DNA of 64,000 nucleotides from Tsuneonella suprasediminis (GTDB taxonomy: Bacteria; Pseudomonadota; Alphaproteobacteria; Sphingomonadales; Sphingomonadaceae): the NCBI RefSeq assembly GCF_003605755.1, contig NZ_RAHJ01000004.1, positions 1-64,000 of the forward strand, read 5' to 3'. Numbering within the stretch: position 1 is the first letter of the stretch; each line of letters starts with the position of its first letter. The position numbers and the translations under genes are program-made. The notes under the pieces are model-generated. The model searched no databases. It saw nothing but the letters and a program-made list of their open reading frames with translations, and was not told the DNA's origin. This document shows, piece by piece, positions 45,565 through 55,229 of this stretch.

Positions 45565-46343
45565 TGCGCTACGCCATCCGCCCGCTGTTGCTCGGCGCAG
45601 CGTTGCTGCTGGCGACCGCCGCAGGCGACCCGGCGACCGAAACCGAACATGTCGTGCAGGAAGGCGAAACGCTGAGCGGCATCGCCAACCGCGCCGGGGT
45701 GGAAGCGGTCGCCATCGCTGTCGCCAACGGGCTGGCCGAGCCTTATTCGGTTCAGGCCGGACAAAAACTGACCATCCCGCGCCAGCGCACGCATACGGTG
45801 AAGGCGGGCGAGACGGGATATGGCATCGCACGGCGTTATGGCGTTCCGTTCCAGATGATCGCGATTGCCAACGGGCTGGACGATAGCGGCACGGTGAAGC
45901 TGGGGCAGAAACTGATTATCCCGGCGATGGTTACGCCCCCGGCCAGAACGCAGGCCACCCCGACAGAACCGTATTTCCGCCGTCCCCACGATGGCACGAT
46001 CCTGCTCGGCTATGCCGTGCGCGCCGATGGCAAGGGGCATGACGGGATCGATATCGCCGCCAACCCGCTCGACATGGTGCGCGCCGCGGCCAGCGGCAGC
46101 GTGATCGGCATCAGCCACCACGATCCGCGCATGGGCCGGATGGTCACGCTCGATCACGGCAATGGCTGGCGCACGGTGTACGGGCATCTGGCGCGGATCA
46201 CCGTGAAGATGGGCGATGTTGTCAAAACCGGCGAACGGATCGGGCTGGCCGGGCATTCCGGCGATGCCAAACGGACCGAGCTGCATTTCGGCATTCAGCA
46301 CAACCGCAAGCCAGTCGACCCCGCCACCAGATTGCCGCGATGA
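45561..46343 (+). CDS. LysM / M23 peptidase (NlpD-EnvC type)
   Basis: A 260-residue secreted protein. The N-terminal hydrophobic stretch (RPLLLGAALLLATAAGD) is a signal or anchor. Two LysM repeats follow (HVVQEGETLSGIANRAGV and HTVKAGETGYGIARRYGV), which bind peptidoglycan. The M23 LytM domain has GKGHDGIDIAANPLD, GNGWRTVYGHLARI and ELHFGIQHNRKPVDP with the zinc ligands His, Asp and the HxH-type end; whether it is catalytic or an amidase activator is not clear. Four-base overlaps on both sides tie it to surE and the channel gene. Confidence 0.92.
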   Translation: MMRYAIRPLLLGAALLLATAAGDPATETEHVVQEGETLSGIANRAGVEAVAIAVANGLAEPYSVQAGQKLTIPRQRTHTVKAGETGYGIARRYGVPFQMIAIANGLDDSGTVKLGQKLIIPAMVTPPARTQATPTEPYFRRPHDGTILLGYAVRADGKGHDGIDIAANPLDMVRAAASGSVIGISHHDPRMGRMVTLDHGNGWRTVYGHLARITVKMGDVVKTGERIGLAGHSGDAKRTELHFGIQHNRKPVDPATRLPR

Positions 46344-47410
46344 GCGACCGGGACGATCCGCCACGAGAGTCAGGCAAAGTGCCCGATCTGAAGGGCAACC
46401 GTTTCCAACCCTTGCGGCGCGCGCTGAAAGTGCCGGTCTGGGCCGATCTCGGCATCCGGCTGGGGCTGGCGTTCGGCCTGCTGGGCATGGTCGTGCTGAT
46501 CCACTGGTGGGATCGCGACGGGCTGGTCGATAACCTCGATGGCCATGTCTCGTTCCTCGACGTGGTCTATTTCACGATGATTTCGATCACGACCACCGGT
46601 TTCGGAGATATCGCCCCGATATCCGACCGCGCCCGTCTGGTGGAGGCGGTGATCGTCACTCCGATCCGGTTCGCGGTTCTGTTCATTTTCGTGGGCGCCG
46701 CCTACGATTTCGTTATTCGGCGCAGTTGGGAGAAATGGCGCATGGCCCGCATTCAGGAAAAGCTGACCGACCATGTCGTTGTCCTCGGATTCGGCATTTC
46801 GGGGTCGGAGGCGGTGCGCGAACTGATCGAACGCGGCACCGATCCGCAATCGATCGTCGTGCTCGATCCCAGTGAGGAACGGCTGTCTGTGGCCGAGGCG
46901 ATGGGGTGTAACGTCATGGCAGGCGATGCCTCACGCGATGAAACCCTCGTCGCTGTGCGCATCCACCGGGCCAGCAGTGTGCTGGTATCCGCCGGGCGCG
47001 ACGATTCCTCGATCCTGATCGTGCTGACTGTGCGCCACCTTGCGCCCAATGTGCCGATCAGCGTGGTCGTGCGTGCATCGGACAACGAACTGCTGGCGCG
47101 GCAGGCCGGGGCCGACAACGTCATCAACCCAGTGCGCTTCACCGGCCTGTTGCTGGCGGGCAGCGCGCAGGGTTCGCATATTGCCGATTACATGGCCGAT
47201 CTCGCGTCGGTCGGCGGGCGCGTGCAACTGATCGAGCGAGAGGTCTTGCCCGAAGAAATCGGGCGCGGGCTGAACGATCTGGCCACCGGTGGGCGCGGCC
47301 TGCGGCTCTATCGCGATGGCGCGGGCATCGGGTTCTGGGAAGCAGGGGCCGCCATCATGCAGGAAGGCGATCTGGTGGTGGAAATCAGAGCGACAGACGA
47401 ATTCGGCTGA
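46340..47410 (+). CDS. potassium channel with RCK (TrkA-N) domains
   Basis: A 356-residue protein. Two membrane segments surround the pore helix and selectivity filter MISITTTGFGDIAP (TTGFGD, one of the accepted K+ filter variants). A cytosolic RCK/TrkA-N domain follows (DHVVVLGFGISGSEAVRELI, GDASRDETLVAVRIH) and a C-terminal TrkA-C-like segment. It gates K+ flow in response to ligands such as nucleotides or Ca2+. Overlaps the peptidase gene by four bases. Confidence 0.9.
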   Translation: MSDRDDPPRESGKVPDLKGNRFQPLRRALKVPVWADLGIRLGLAFGLLGMVVLIHWWDRDGLVDNLDGHVSFLDVVYFTMISITTTGFGDIAPISDRARLVEAVIVTPIRFAVLFIFVGAAYDFVIRRSWEKWRMARIQEKLTDHVVVLGFGISGSEAVRELIERGTDPQSIVVLDPSEERLSVAEAMGCNVMAGDASRDETLVAVRIHRASSVLVSAGRDDSSILIVLTVRHLAPNVPISVVVRASDNELLARQAGADNVINPVRFTGLLLAGSAQGSHIADYMADLASVGGRVQLIEREVLPEEIGRGLNDLATGGRGLRLYRDGAGIGFWEAGAAIMQEGDLVVEIRATDEFG

Positions 47411-47449
47411 CGAATTCGGTTGAGCGCGAGCTCGTCTGCGCCTCTCCGC

Positions 47450-47860
47450 TTAGCTAAGCAGGAAAAACACCAGCCCCATCGTCAGATAAGCGGCCAGCCA
47501 GTATCCCGCATCGATCAGGGCAATGCGCGTGGTGACGCGGGCGTGGGTGTAACTGATCCACAGCGCGGGGATGACGAAGGCAATCGCCAGCCCGCCGCTC
47601 ATCATAAACCACAGCCACGGTTTAGCCGCCAGCGTCGCTTCGCCCACGCGGGCAAACATATGCCCCATCATCGCTGACGTAATCAGCAACAACACGCCGG
47701 TCAGCACCATTTTGGGCAACGGACCTTTGGTGGGCAGAACCTTGCCCGGCTTGATATCGCGCGTTCGGGCGCGGCCGAACAACGGCCCCCACCACACGGC
47801 GCTCACCGCTCCGGCAGTAACAGCGGCAATGATTACGGCGAACCAGTTGACAGGTCCCAA
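47450..47860 (-). CDS. DUF1761 membrane protein
   Basis: A 136-residue protein with four membrane segments and the DUF1761 entry WFAVIIAAVTAGAVSAVWWGPLFG. Function unknown. It is separated from the convergent channel gene by 39 bp and from divergent rimO by 81 bp. A GCTTAGCTAAGC palindrome (47449-47460) covers its stop. Confidence 0.8.
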   Translation of the reverse strand: MGPVNWFAVIIAAVTAGAVSAVWWGPLFGRARTRDIKPGKVLPTKGPLPKMVLTGVLLLITSAMMGHMFARVGEATLAAKPWLWFMMSGGLAIAFVIPALWISYTHARVTTRIALIDAGYWLAAYLTMGLVFFLLS

Positions 47861-47941
47861 TGCGATCTTCCCGGGTTAGCTATTGTTATACATTCACTCT
47901 AGTAGCGCATTCGACTGCATCGGTGTAGGGGGCGCGGCATA

Positions 47942-49321
47942 ATGTCTGATTCCACTTCATCTATTGCGATCCCCGATCAGAAACGCGTCGGCATGGTCAG
48001 CCTGGGTTGCCCCAAGGCGCTGGTCGATTCCGAACGTATCCTCACAAAGTTGCGGGCCGATGGCTACGCGATGAGTCCCGATTATGCCGGGGCCGATGTC
48101 GTGCTGGTGAACACTTGCGGCTTCCTTGACAGCGCGAAGGAAGAAAGCCTCGCGGCTATCGGTGAAGCGATAGCGGAAAACGGCAGAGTGATCGTAACCG
48201 GTTGCATGGGCGAAGAAGCGGACACGATCCGCGCCCGTTTTCCGCAAGTGCTGGCAGTGACCGGCGCGCATCAGTATGAACAGGTGGTCGATGCCGTGCA
48301 TGAAGCGGCCCCGCCATCGCAGGGGCCGTTTGTCGATCTGGTGCCGCAGCCGGATATCAAGCTGACCCCGCGCCATTACAGCTATCTGAAAATCTCCGAA
48401 GGCTGCAACCATTCGTGCGCGTTCTGCATTATCCCGCAATTGCGCGGGAAACTGGCCAGCCGCCGGATCGACGCGGTGCTGCGCGAAGCGGAAAAGCTGG
48501 TCGCGGCAGGCACGAAAGAACTGCTGGTGATCAGTCAGGATACCTCCGCCTATGGCGTCGATATCCGGCACGAGGAACGCCAGTGGCACGGCCACCCGGT
48601 GCGCGCGCATATGACCGACCTCGCCCGCGAACTGGGTCAGTTGCGCACGCCCGACGGGCACACGCCATGGGTGCGGCTGCACTATGTCTATCCCTACCCC
48701 CATGTCGATGCGATGATCCCGCTGATGGGTGAAGGGCTGCTGACGCCGTATCTCGACATTCCGTTCCAGCATGCCAGCCCCAAAGTGCTGAAGGCGATGA
48801 AGCGCCCCGCGAACGAAGCCAAAGTGCTCGAACGCATCAAATCATGGCGCGCCATCGCGCCCGATCTGACGATCCGTTCCAGCTTCGTCGTCGGCTTCCC
48901 CGGCGAGACGGAGGAGGATTTCACCTACCTGCTCGACTGGCTGGAAGAGGCGCAGCTTGATCGGGTGGGCGCATTCCGCTTCGAACCGGTCGAAGGGGCC
49001 GCAGCCAACGATCTGCCCGATCCCGTGCCCGAAGCGGTGAAGGAAGAACGCTATGCCCGGTTGATGGAAGTGACCGAGCGGATCAGCGCCGCCAAACTGG
49101 CCGCCAAAGTGGGCCGCACTCTGCCGGTAATCGTCGATGAAGTGGGTGAACCCGACGAAGACGGCGACATCGGTGCCACCGCCCGCAGCCAGGCCGATGC
49201 GCCCGAAATCGACGGGCAGGTCTTCCTGCGCAATGTCCCCGCTACGCTGGCGGCAGGCGACATCATCGATGTAACAATCGAAGACGCCGACGCGCACGAC
49301 CTGTTCGGGGTGCCTGCCTGA
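47942..49321 (+). CDS. rimO: ribosomal protein S12 methylthiotransferase
   Basis: A 459-residue radical-SAM methylthiotransferase. The MTTase N-terminal cluster ligands are C23 ([12 protein letters not shown]), C59 ([14 protein letters not shown]) and C88 ([10 protein letters not shown]). The radical-SAM cluster is C155/C159/C162 ([19 protein letters not shown]). A TRAM domain is at the C-terminus ([12 protein letters not shown]...[16 protein letters not shown]). It adds a methylthio group to Asp88 of S12. Motifs match RimO rather than MiaB. Confidence 0.97.
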   Translation: MSDSTSSIAIPDQKRVGMVSLGCPKALVDSERILTKLRADGYAMSPDYAGADVVLVNTCGFLDSAKEESLAAIGEAIAENGRVIVTGCMGEEADTIRARFPQVLAVTGAHQYEQVVDAVHEAAPPSQGPFVDLVPQPDIKLTPRHYSYLKISEGCNHSCAFCIIPQLRGKLASRRIDAVLREAEKLVAAGTKELLVISQDTSAYGVDIRHEERQWHGHPVRAHMTDLARELGQLRTPDGHTPWVRLHYVYPYPHVDAMIPLMGEGLLTPYLDIPFQHASPKVLKAMKRPANEAKVLERIKSWRAIAPDLTIRSSFVVGFPGETEEDFTYLLDWLEEAQLDRVGAFRFEPVEGAAANDLPDPVPEAVKEERYARLMEVTERISAAKLAAKVGRTLPVIVDEVGEPDEDGDIGATARSQADAPEIDGQVFLRNVPATLAAGDIIDVTIEDADAHDLFGVPA

Positions 49322-49354
49322 CAGTCTGCGCCGGACCGGGCCGATAGGGGAAAC

Positions 49355-49384
49355 CGGGCCGCATATCGCGCGACATGCGGCCCG
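49355..49384. terminator. bidirectional terminator hairpin between rimO and yjhQ-like gene
   Basis: A 10-bp perfect stem, CGGGCCGCAT/ATGCGGCCCG, with a 10-base loop lies between convergent genes. The T content after it is weak on both strands, so strength is uncertain. Confidence 0.6.
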
Positions 49385-49398
49385 ATTCCCATTCCTCG

Positions 49399-49893
49399 TT
49401 ATTGATCCAGACCGAACGCCGGATGATGGATCAATTCCCCGCATGGCTCTGCGCCATCGAATGAAATCGCCTGAACCACCTCGGGCGGGCAGTCCGGCAC
49501 GAACAATTCGGGAAAGGTGCGGAACCCGAAACGGGCGTAATACACCGGATCGCCAACCAGTGCGGCTCCGCGGCTCGTCTCCCGCAGTCTGCGCAAAGCC
49601 TCGCGCATCAACGCCGTTCCAACTCCGCTGAGACGGTGAGCAGGTGCAACGGCAACCGGACCGATCAGGCTCCAGCCATCCTGTTGCCCCACTCGCGCAG
49701 CCGATGCGGCGAGATAGCCGATCACCTCGCCGCCCTCCTCCGCCACCAGAGAGAGCGAGAGGGCATTTGCCACTCGCAACCGCTCGACGATAGCTGCCTC
49801 GGTTCCCGTTGCCTGAGCGAGCAAACGCATGGCATCGGTAATCACCTGTTCGATCGCCGGAATATCGGCGGCCGTTTCAATACGAATTTTCAT
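49399..49893 (-). CDS. GNAT N-acetyltransferase, YjhQ-like antitoxin candidate
   Basis: A 164-residue GNAT enzyme from the ATG at 49893 with GAGGA upstream; an in-frame TTG at 49908 overlaps the preceding gene. The acetyl-CoA loop is PVAVAPAHRLSGVGTALMREAL, then VGDPVYYARFGFRTFPELFVP. This is the YhbS/YjhQ-type subfamily. In E. coli, yjhQ is the partner and antitoxin of topAI (yjhX). The same order and a 11-bp gap here point to the same two-gene unit. Whether it acetylates anything is unknown. Confidence 0.85.
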   Translation of the reverse strand: MKIRIETAADIPAIEQVITDAMRLLAQATGTEAAIVERLRVANALSLSLVAEEGGEVIGYLAASAARVGQQDGWSLIGPVAVAPAHRLSGVGTALMREALRRLRETSRGAALVGDPVYYARFGFRTFPELFVPDCPPEVVQAISFDGAEPCGELIHHPAFGLDQ

Positions 49894-49904
49894 ATCCGTT
49901 ATCC

Positions 49905-50162
49905 TCAACGATTATCGGGTTGAGCGCGCACAGAACGGCGGCCCCGTTCGGAAATGCGATACGGGCTCGACATGCGGGATTCGACGAGCCGCTTGCGCCG
50001 GAGTTTCTGGAAAACCTCCAGCGTACAATCGGCCAGCACATGGCCGTCGCGCGTAAAGCAAAGCACATCGATAATACGGCCACTGTCGGACCGTTGATGG
50101 CGGATACATCCGCCCTGAGCGAGCACGTGCAAAACGCGCTGCTCGCTGCGTGAGATGTTCAT
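49905..50162 (-). CDS. topAI: TopAI (YjhX)-family topoisomerase I inhibitor toxin
   Basis: An 85-residue protein that starts [20 protein letters not shown] and continues with the family blocks [20 protein letters not shown] and [13 protein letters not shown], ending RAQPDNR. This pattern and size match E. coli YjhX, reported to inhibit DNA topoisomerase I. The ATG at 50162 is the family start; a longer in-frame start at 50228 is not expected. It is followed by the YjhQ-like acetyltransferase as its likely antitoxin. Close similarity to the enterobacterial version suggests mobility. Confidence 0.9.
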   Translation of the reverse strand: MNISRSEQRVLHVLAQGGCIRHQRSDSGRIIDVLCFTRDGHVLADCTLEVFQKLRRKRLVESRMSSPYRISERGRRSVRAQPDNR

Positions 50163-50419
50163 GATTAAACCTGTAAACCAGTGTGATCGGCACAGCACCT
50201 CGACCCCGGCATAACGCCAGGTCGACATGGTGCAGTCAGATGTCTCGATCGGTCGAGACGATCAGCGGATGGTTACAAGCTCCGGCATCTACAATTCCTG
50301 TGCCTGAAATGGGCAGGCCTTTCAGATATGTACGGGTGGGGTTGCAGTCAATCCCGTGCACCGGAAATGGCAAATGTACGCGCACCGGCGACAGACGCCC
50401 CGGCGGGCAACAGCATGGC

Positions 50420-51334
50420 TCAGCTATTCAGGATCAGTTGCCAGGTTTCACCCTGCACCGGCTCTCCGAATTCGTGATGAACGTCGGTCGAGATGCATTC
50501 GAACCCGTTGCGGGTATAGATACGACGTGCCGCGTCGAGCACCGTATGCGTCCACAACGTGATCCGATCGTATCCTTTCTCCCGCGCGAAATCGATGCAT
50601 GTGCGCACCAGCGCATCGCCAATTCCCCGTCGGCGGGCGAACGGTTCGACATGCAGCAAGCGAAGACGGGCCACCCCGCCGCCTTCGTCTGTGAGAAAGA
50701 CTGCACCGGCCATCACCCCGGCAAGGTCGGCAACCCAGCACCCTTCGCGATCCGGGTTGAACTGGCGAAGAAATGCCGCTGTCGTTTCCGCCTCGACTGT
50801 TTCAAGAGCGCGGCCCCAGCCATGACTTTCCGCGTATAATATCGATTGTCGGGCAGCGACCTGACTGACCTCCCCGACACGAGGGGGGCGGATGGTGAAC
50901 GACATGGGAGCATCGGGATCGAGCAGCAATTGCGCTCTGGTCAGGGCCTGCACCAGATCCTCCTGCTCCACCGGCCCCAGGCGCCCGAGATCGTGGGCGA
51001 CGGCGGAACGCTGGCGTTCGTCCATCTGGCCGAACACCGTGCGCCCCGCTTCGGTCAGGCGGATCGGTCGGGTGCGCGCGTCGGCCTCACCATGATCGCG
51101 CGTGACCCATCCGCGATCTTCGAACCGCGCAGTCATACGGCTGAGGTATCCGCGATCAATCCCGAGATCGGCCTGCAACGTGCTGGCCTGAACCGGCTCC
51201 TGCCGAGCTATTTCGAACAGCAGGCGCGCCTCTGCAAGGTTCGCGTCTGTATCGAGAAAACGTGCGTTCATTGCACCCACATGCCGGGTGAAGAAGCGGT
51301 TGAAGGTCCGAATGGCCTCTATTGTGGTGTCCAT
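50420..51334 (-). CDS. MarR-type regulator fused to a GNAT acetyltransferase
   Basis: A 304-residue two-domain protein. Residues ~1-140 are a MarR winged helix (AEARLLFEIARQEPVQASTLQADLGIDRGYLSRMTARFEDRGWV). Residues ~148-304 are a GNAT domain with the acetyl-CoA loop HVEPFARRRGIGDALVRTCI and ITLWTHTVLDAARRIYTRNGF. This combined form is widespread in bacteria; its ligand and acetyl acceptor are usually unknown. A 15-base palindrome just upstream of the start suggests autorepression. Confidence 0.9.
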   Translation of the reverse strand: MDTTIEAIRTFNRFFTRHVGAMNARFLDTDANLAEARLLFEIARQEPVQASTLQADLGIDRGYLSRMTARFEDRGWVTRDHGEADARTRPIRLTEAGRTVFGQMDERQRSAVAHDLGRLGPVEQEDLVQALTRAQLLLDPDAPMSFTIRPPRVGEVSQVAARQSILYAESHGWGRALETVEAETTAAFLRQFNPDREGCWVADLAGVMAGAVFLTDEGGGVARLRLLHVEPFARRRGIGDALVRTCIDFAREKGYDRITLWTHTVLDAARRIYTRNGFECISTDVHHEFGEPVQGETWQLILNS

Positions 51335-51355
51335 GTCGCCTTAAAAGGCAATTAT

Positions 51356-51370
51356 GTTGACTGAGTCAAC
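51356..51370 (-). promoter_or_regulatory. operator candidate for the MarR-GNAT gene
   Basis: GTTGACT-G-AGTCAAC is a perfect 7-bp-arm palindrome whose inner edge is 22 bp before the ATG at 51334, with AT-rich flanks. This is the usual size and place for MarR-family binding. Confidence 0.6.
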
Positions 51371-51668
51371 TATATAAATCGTAGTCTGAGAAAGCGAAGA
51401 TCAGGCGCGCCCCGCCCCCGTGCAGATTGCGCTGTCCTACACACGGCAAAACCGTCAGCTTGGAGGTATGACTGCCACGCCAAGCTTTGCCGTTTTCACT
51501 GCGGACCGATCCCCACAAATGGGGCGATTTGCAAAGGCCACAGTGCGCTTGCGAAAATTAGCCGCAAGTCACTGTTCCAGAAGGGAAATCTGCAAAAAGT
51601 CACATCTTTCGAAACTGCAGGGAGCGGTCCATGTCTCTCCCGCGCCGGCAGGTGCCAGCAGGCAGATG
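51371..51668. other. non-coding stretch between MarR-GNAT and SulP genes
   Basis: About 300 bp with no convincing gene. It contains the MarR-GNAT promoter region and the end of the sulP transcript. A plus-strand frame of 108 codons (51420-51746) overlaps the sulP end, lacks a ribosome-binding site and shows no family signal. Confidence 0.5.
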
Positions 51669-52961
51669 CTAGTCGTCGTCGGAGCGGCCACGCCCGCCCC
51701 AGCGGAACGGGGTGTGCCAGCGCGGCGCATCGATCTCTCCGCGTGACAGGCGCAGCGCCAGACCCAGCACCGTGCCCACGGCAATCGCCAGCGCCAGATC
51801 GGCCAGCACCGTCATCACCGCCGTCAGCAACAGCAAAGCGAAATCGGCGCGCGGCATCTTCAGCCGTTCGCCCCAGCGGTGCGGCTCGCTCATCGTCCAT
51901 GCCGTCACCACCAGCAGCCCGGCCAGCGCGGGCAGCGCCAATGCGCCGGCCAGCGAACCGAGGAACACCATCGCCGCCAGCACGACCAGCGCGTGGACCA
52001 TGCCCGCCACAGGTGTGCGCCCACCGGCGTTCACATTGGTGGCCGTGCGGGCAATCGCGCCGGTCGCGGGCAAACCGCCGAACAATGGCGATGCGATGTT
52101 GGCCGCCCCTTGCGCGATCAGTTCGGCATTCGACCGGTGTGCGCCGCCGATCATCCGGTCTGCCACGATGGCGGACAGCAGCGACTCGATCCCCGCCAGA
52201 AAGGCAATCGTCAGTGCCGATGGCAACAGAGCGATCATCAGTTCGCCGCTTATCGTCGGCAGATGCGGCATCGGCAATCCATCGGGCAGCGCGCCATACC
52301 GGCCCGCGACCGTCTCCACCGATGGCAGCGCAAACGACGCCACAACGCTGGCCAGCGCGACCACCAGCACCAGCCAGGGGATACGCGGGGCCAGACGGCG
52401 CAGGATCAGGATCGCAGCGACGCTGCCCACCCCCATCGCCAGTGCCGCCGGATCGACAGTCGCCCGCATGGCCCACAGCCCCTGCAGCTTGGGCAGAAAA
52501 TCGGCGGGCAGCGCCGGGCCGCTCATCCCCGCCAGATCCTTGATCTGGCTGAACGCGATCACCACTGCGATGCCGATTGTGAACCCCTCGATCACCGCTT
52601 CGGGTACATGGCGGATCAGGCGGCCCGCGCGCAGGAAACCGGCGATCAGCAGGATCACACCCGCCATCAGCGTAGCGACCAGCAGGCCGCCGTAGCCATG
52701 ATCGTGGATCACGCCATAGACCACAACGATGAACGCGCCGGTCGGCCCGCCGATCTGCACCCGGCTGCCGCCCAGAGCGGAAATCATGAACCCGCCGACG
52801 ACCGCGGTAATCAGCCCGGCGGCAGGCTCCGCACCCGAAGCGATAGCGATGGCGATGCTCAACGGCAGCGCGACCAGCGCCACGGTCAGCCCCGCCAGCG
52901 CATCGGCGCCGAATGCGGAGAACGAGTAGTGCTGCATGGTAGTAAGGATTTTGGGCTTCAT
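51669..52961 (-). CDS. SulP-family anion transporter, short form without STAS domain
   Basis: A 430-residue protein with about 12-14 membrane segments. ADALAGLTVALVALPLSIAIAIASG and the SRVQIGGPTGAFIVVVYG segment are the SulP signature, and LPATGAIARTATNVNAGGRTPVAGM is another conserved block. The cytosolic STAS domain that usually follows the membrane part is absent: the chain ends in a short charged tail (RGRSDDD). Such short SulP proteins are known as sulfate, bicarbonate or molybdate-type carriers; the substrate cannot be read here. Confidence 0.9.
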   Translation of the reverse strand: MKPKILTTMQHYSFSAFGADALAGLTVALVALPLSIAIAIASGAEPAAGLITAVVGGFMISALGGSRVQIGGPTGAFIVVVYGVIHDHGYGGLLVATLMAGVILLIAGFLRAGRLIRHVPEAVIEGFTIGIAVVIAFSQIKDLAGMSGPALPADFLPKLQGLWAMRATVDPAALAMGVGSVAAILILRRLAPRIPWLVLVVALASVVASFALPSVETVAGRYGALPDGLPMPHLPTISGELMIALLPSALTIAFLAGIESLLSAIVADRMIGGAHRSNAELIAQGAANIASPLFGGLPATGAIARTATNVNAGGRTPVAGMVHALVVLAAMVFLGSLAGALALPALAGLLVVTAWTMSEPHRWGERLKMPRADFALLLLTAVMTVLADLALAIAVGTVLGLALRLSRGEIDAPRWHTPFRWGGRGRSDDD

Positions 52962-53093
52962 CGTGGATGCCTTAGGACATCGGGCGCGATTTTGCAGCCG
53001 CCTTTCGCGCCAACCGGCTTGCCAATCGCGGGGCGCGCCGTAAGGTTAACACATCGTTGCGGGTCGCACCAACGATAAGGGGAGGATCGTGCG

Positions 53094-53819
53094 ATGATCC
53101 GTAAACTTTCCGCCGAATTCTTCGGCACATTCTGGCTGGTGTTCGGTGGCTGCGGCTCTGCCGTTCTGGCCGCCGCTTTCCCGGAACTGGGCATCGGGTT
53201 TGCCGGAGTCGCGCTGGCATTCGGGCTGACCGTGCTGACGATGGCCTATGCCGTGGGCGGCATTTCGGGCGGGCATTTCAACCCGGCGGTTTCGCTGGGG
53301 CTGGCGGTGGCAGGCCGCTTCGCATGGAAGGATCTGATCCCGTACTGGGTCGCGCAAGTGATTGGCGCGATTGTTGCCGCCGCTGTGCTGTTCGCCATCG
53401 CATCGGGCAAGGCCGGATGGGAAGCGGGCAGCTTCGCTTCCAACGGGTATGGCGCGCTGTCGCCCGGCGGATATTCGATGCAGGCGGCACTGCTGATCGA
53501 AATCGTGCTGACCGCCGGATTTCTGGTGGTTATTCTGGGCTCTACCAACCCGGCGGTGCCAGGCGGATTCGCCCCGATTGCGATCGGTCTGGCGTTGACG
53601 CTGATCCACCTGATATCGATCCCGGTCACCAACACCTCGGTCAATCCGGCGCGGTCCACCGGGGTGGCGCTGTTCGCGGAAACCGGCGCTGTGCCGCAAC
53701 TGTGGCTGTTCTGGCTGGCTCCGCTGGTCGGCGGGCTGCTGGGTGCGGTTATCTGGCGCTATATCCTGATGCCGGGTGAATCGCTGCAAGGGATTGCCGG
53801 CGAAGGCAATATCGAGTGA
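53094..53819 (+). CDS. aqpZ: aquaporin Z-type water channel
   Basis: A 241-residue MIP-family channel with six membrane segments. Both NPA motifs are present ([13 protein letters not shown] and [15 protein letters not shown]). The [26 protein letters not shown] start matches AqpZ. The R after the second NPA, with the small residue pattern around it, favours water over glycerol. A 10-bp-arm inverted repeat follows the stop as a likely terminator. Confidence 0.95.
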   Translation: MIRKLSAEFFGTFWLVFGGCGSAVLAAAFPELGIGFAGVALAFGLTVLTMAYAVGGISGGHFNPAVSLGLAVAGRFAWKDLIPYWVAQVIGAIVAAAVLFAIASGKAGWEAGSFASNGYGALSPGGYSMQAALLIEIVLTAGFLVVILGSTNPAVPGGFAPIAIGLALTLIHLISIPVTNTSVNPARSTGVALFAETGAVPQLWLFWLAPLVGGLLGAVIWRYILMPGESLQGIAGEGNIE

Positions 53820-53824
53820 CATCG

Positions 53825-53864
53825 AGAGGGGCAGCGAACCCGCCAGCGTATCGCCTGCCCCTCT
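53825..53864 (+). terminator. hairpin after aqpZ
   Basis: AGAGGGGCAG (53825-53834) and CTGCCCCTCT (53855-53864) are perfect complements around 20 bases. There is little T-tail, so termination may be partial. Confidence 0.5.
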
Positions 53865-53945
53865 TACCCAACTCGCCCGGTCAGCGGATAATATGGCCCG
53901 CAATCCCCCTTGGCGAAGGGCCTTAAACGCGCCTATCGGTCTGGC

Positions 53946-55187
53946 ATGACCGATCCCCACAACTCCGCCCCGCCCACCTCCACCGGCCCCCTCGCCGGGC
54001 TGACTGTGCTCGATCTCAGCCGGGTGCTGGCCGGGCCGTGGTGCGCGCAGGTTCTTGGCGATCTGGGTGCAGAGGTTATCAAGGTCGAACAGCCGGGTAT
54101 GGGCGACGACACCCGCAAATGGGGGCCGCCGTTCCTGCCTGACGGATCGGGCGACGCATCGTATTATGCCTGCGCCAATCGCAACAAGCGCTCCATCGCA
54201 GTCAATATCGCTACCCCCGAAGGGGCGGACGTGATCCGCGGCATCGCAGCCAAAGCCGATATCGTAATCGAGAATTTCCGACCCGGCGGGCTGGCCAAAT
54301 ACGGGCTGGATTACAGCGATCTGCGCGCGATAAAACCCGATCTGATCTGGTGTTCGATCACCGGGTTCGGCCACACCGGGCCGGAAAAGGATCGCGGCGG
54401 ATACGATTTCCTGATTCAGGGGATGAGCGGGCTGATGAGCGTGACCGGCGCGCCCGATGGCCCGCCGACCAAGGCCGGGGTGCCGATTGCCGATCTGCTG
54501 ACCGGATTGTGGGCCGCCATTTCGGTGCTGGGCGCGCTGCACCACCGCACGCAGACCGGCGAAGGGCAGCAGATCGACCTCGCGATGTTGGACGGTACGA
54601 TTGCCATGCTCGGCAACCACTGGGCAAGTGCGCTCAACGCCGGGGCGGAACCGCAACGGATGGGCAATCAGCACACGACAATCGTGCCGTATCAGGACTT
54701 TGCCTGCGCCGATGGCAATGTGCTGGTGGCCTCTGCCAACGATCAGCAGTTCCGCCGCCTGTGCGGCATTCTGGGGCTGGATGAACTGGCGGACGATCCC
54801 CGCTTTGCCGAAATAAAGGGGCGCGCTGTCAATCGCGCGGCGCTGATGGAATATCTCGAACCGGCGATTGCGAAGTGGCAGTCGGACGATTTCGTGGAGG
54901 CGATGCACGCCGCCAAAGTGCCCGGAGGAAAAGTGAATTCCATCCCGCAGGCGCTCGCCCTGCCGCAAGTGGCCGCGCGCGAACTGGTTAAGTCACTCAG
55001 CCGGAGCAATGGGGGCACAGTGAAAGTCGTCGGCTTTCCGGGGCAACTCTCGGAAACGCCCGCCGATTACCGCCGCGCACCGCCACTCGCCGGGGAGAAC
55101 ACACGCGAAGTCTTGCGCGAAGTGCTGGGAATGGACGACGCAAAGATCGCCGCTCTGGAGCAGACAGGCGCCATCGAAACGCGATAG
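53946..55187 (+). CDS. CaiB/BaiF family CoA transferase
   Basis: A 413-residue family III CoA transferase. GPLAGLTVLDLSRVLAGPWCAQVLGDLGAEVIKVE is the family's start, ANRNKRSIAVN follows, and the catalytic Asp is D154 in RGGYDFLIQGMSGLMSVTG. GVPIADLLTGLWAAISVLGALHHR is also conserved. The ATG at 53946 is chosen over an upstream frame start at 53910. The acyl acceptor and donor are unknown; no pathway neighbours are present. Repeats begin 45 bp after the stop. Confidence 0.92.
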   Translation: MTDPHNSAPPTSTGPLAGLTVLDLSRVLAGPWCAQVLGDLGAEVIKVEQPGMGDDTRKWGPPFLPDGSGDASYYACANRNKRSIAVNIATPEGADVIRGIAAKADIVIENFRPGGLAKYGLDYSDLRAIKPDLIWCSITGFGHTGPEKDRGGYDFLIQGMSGLMSVTGAPDGPPTKAGVPIADLLTGLWAAISVLGALHHRTQTGEGQQIDLAMLDGTIAMLGNHWASALNAGAEPQRMGNQHTTIVPYQDFACADGNVLVASANDQQFRRLCGILGLDELADDPRFAEIKGRAVNRAALMEYLEPAIAKWQSDDFVEAMHAAKVPGGKVNSIPQALALPQVAARELVKSLSRSNGGTVKVVGFPGQLSETPADYRRAPPLAGENTREVLREVLGMDDAKIAALEQTGAIETR

Positions 55188-55229
55188 CCGCCATCGCATC
55201 GGTTGCGGTGGAGGCGAAAGGCGGTCCTT

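Noticed and set aside
51496-52476. 326-codon frame in another phase of the SulP gene
   Set aside because: Gly/Arg-rich out-of-phase reading; the SulP frame has the membrane pattern and family motifs.
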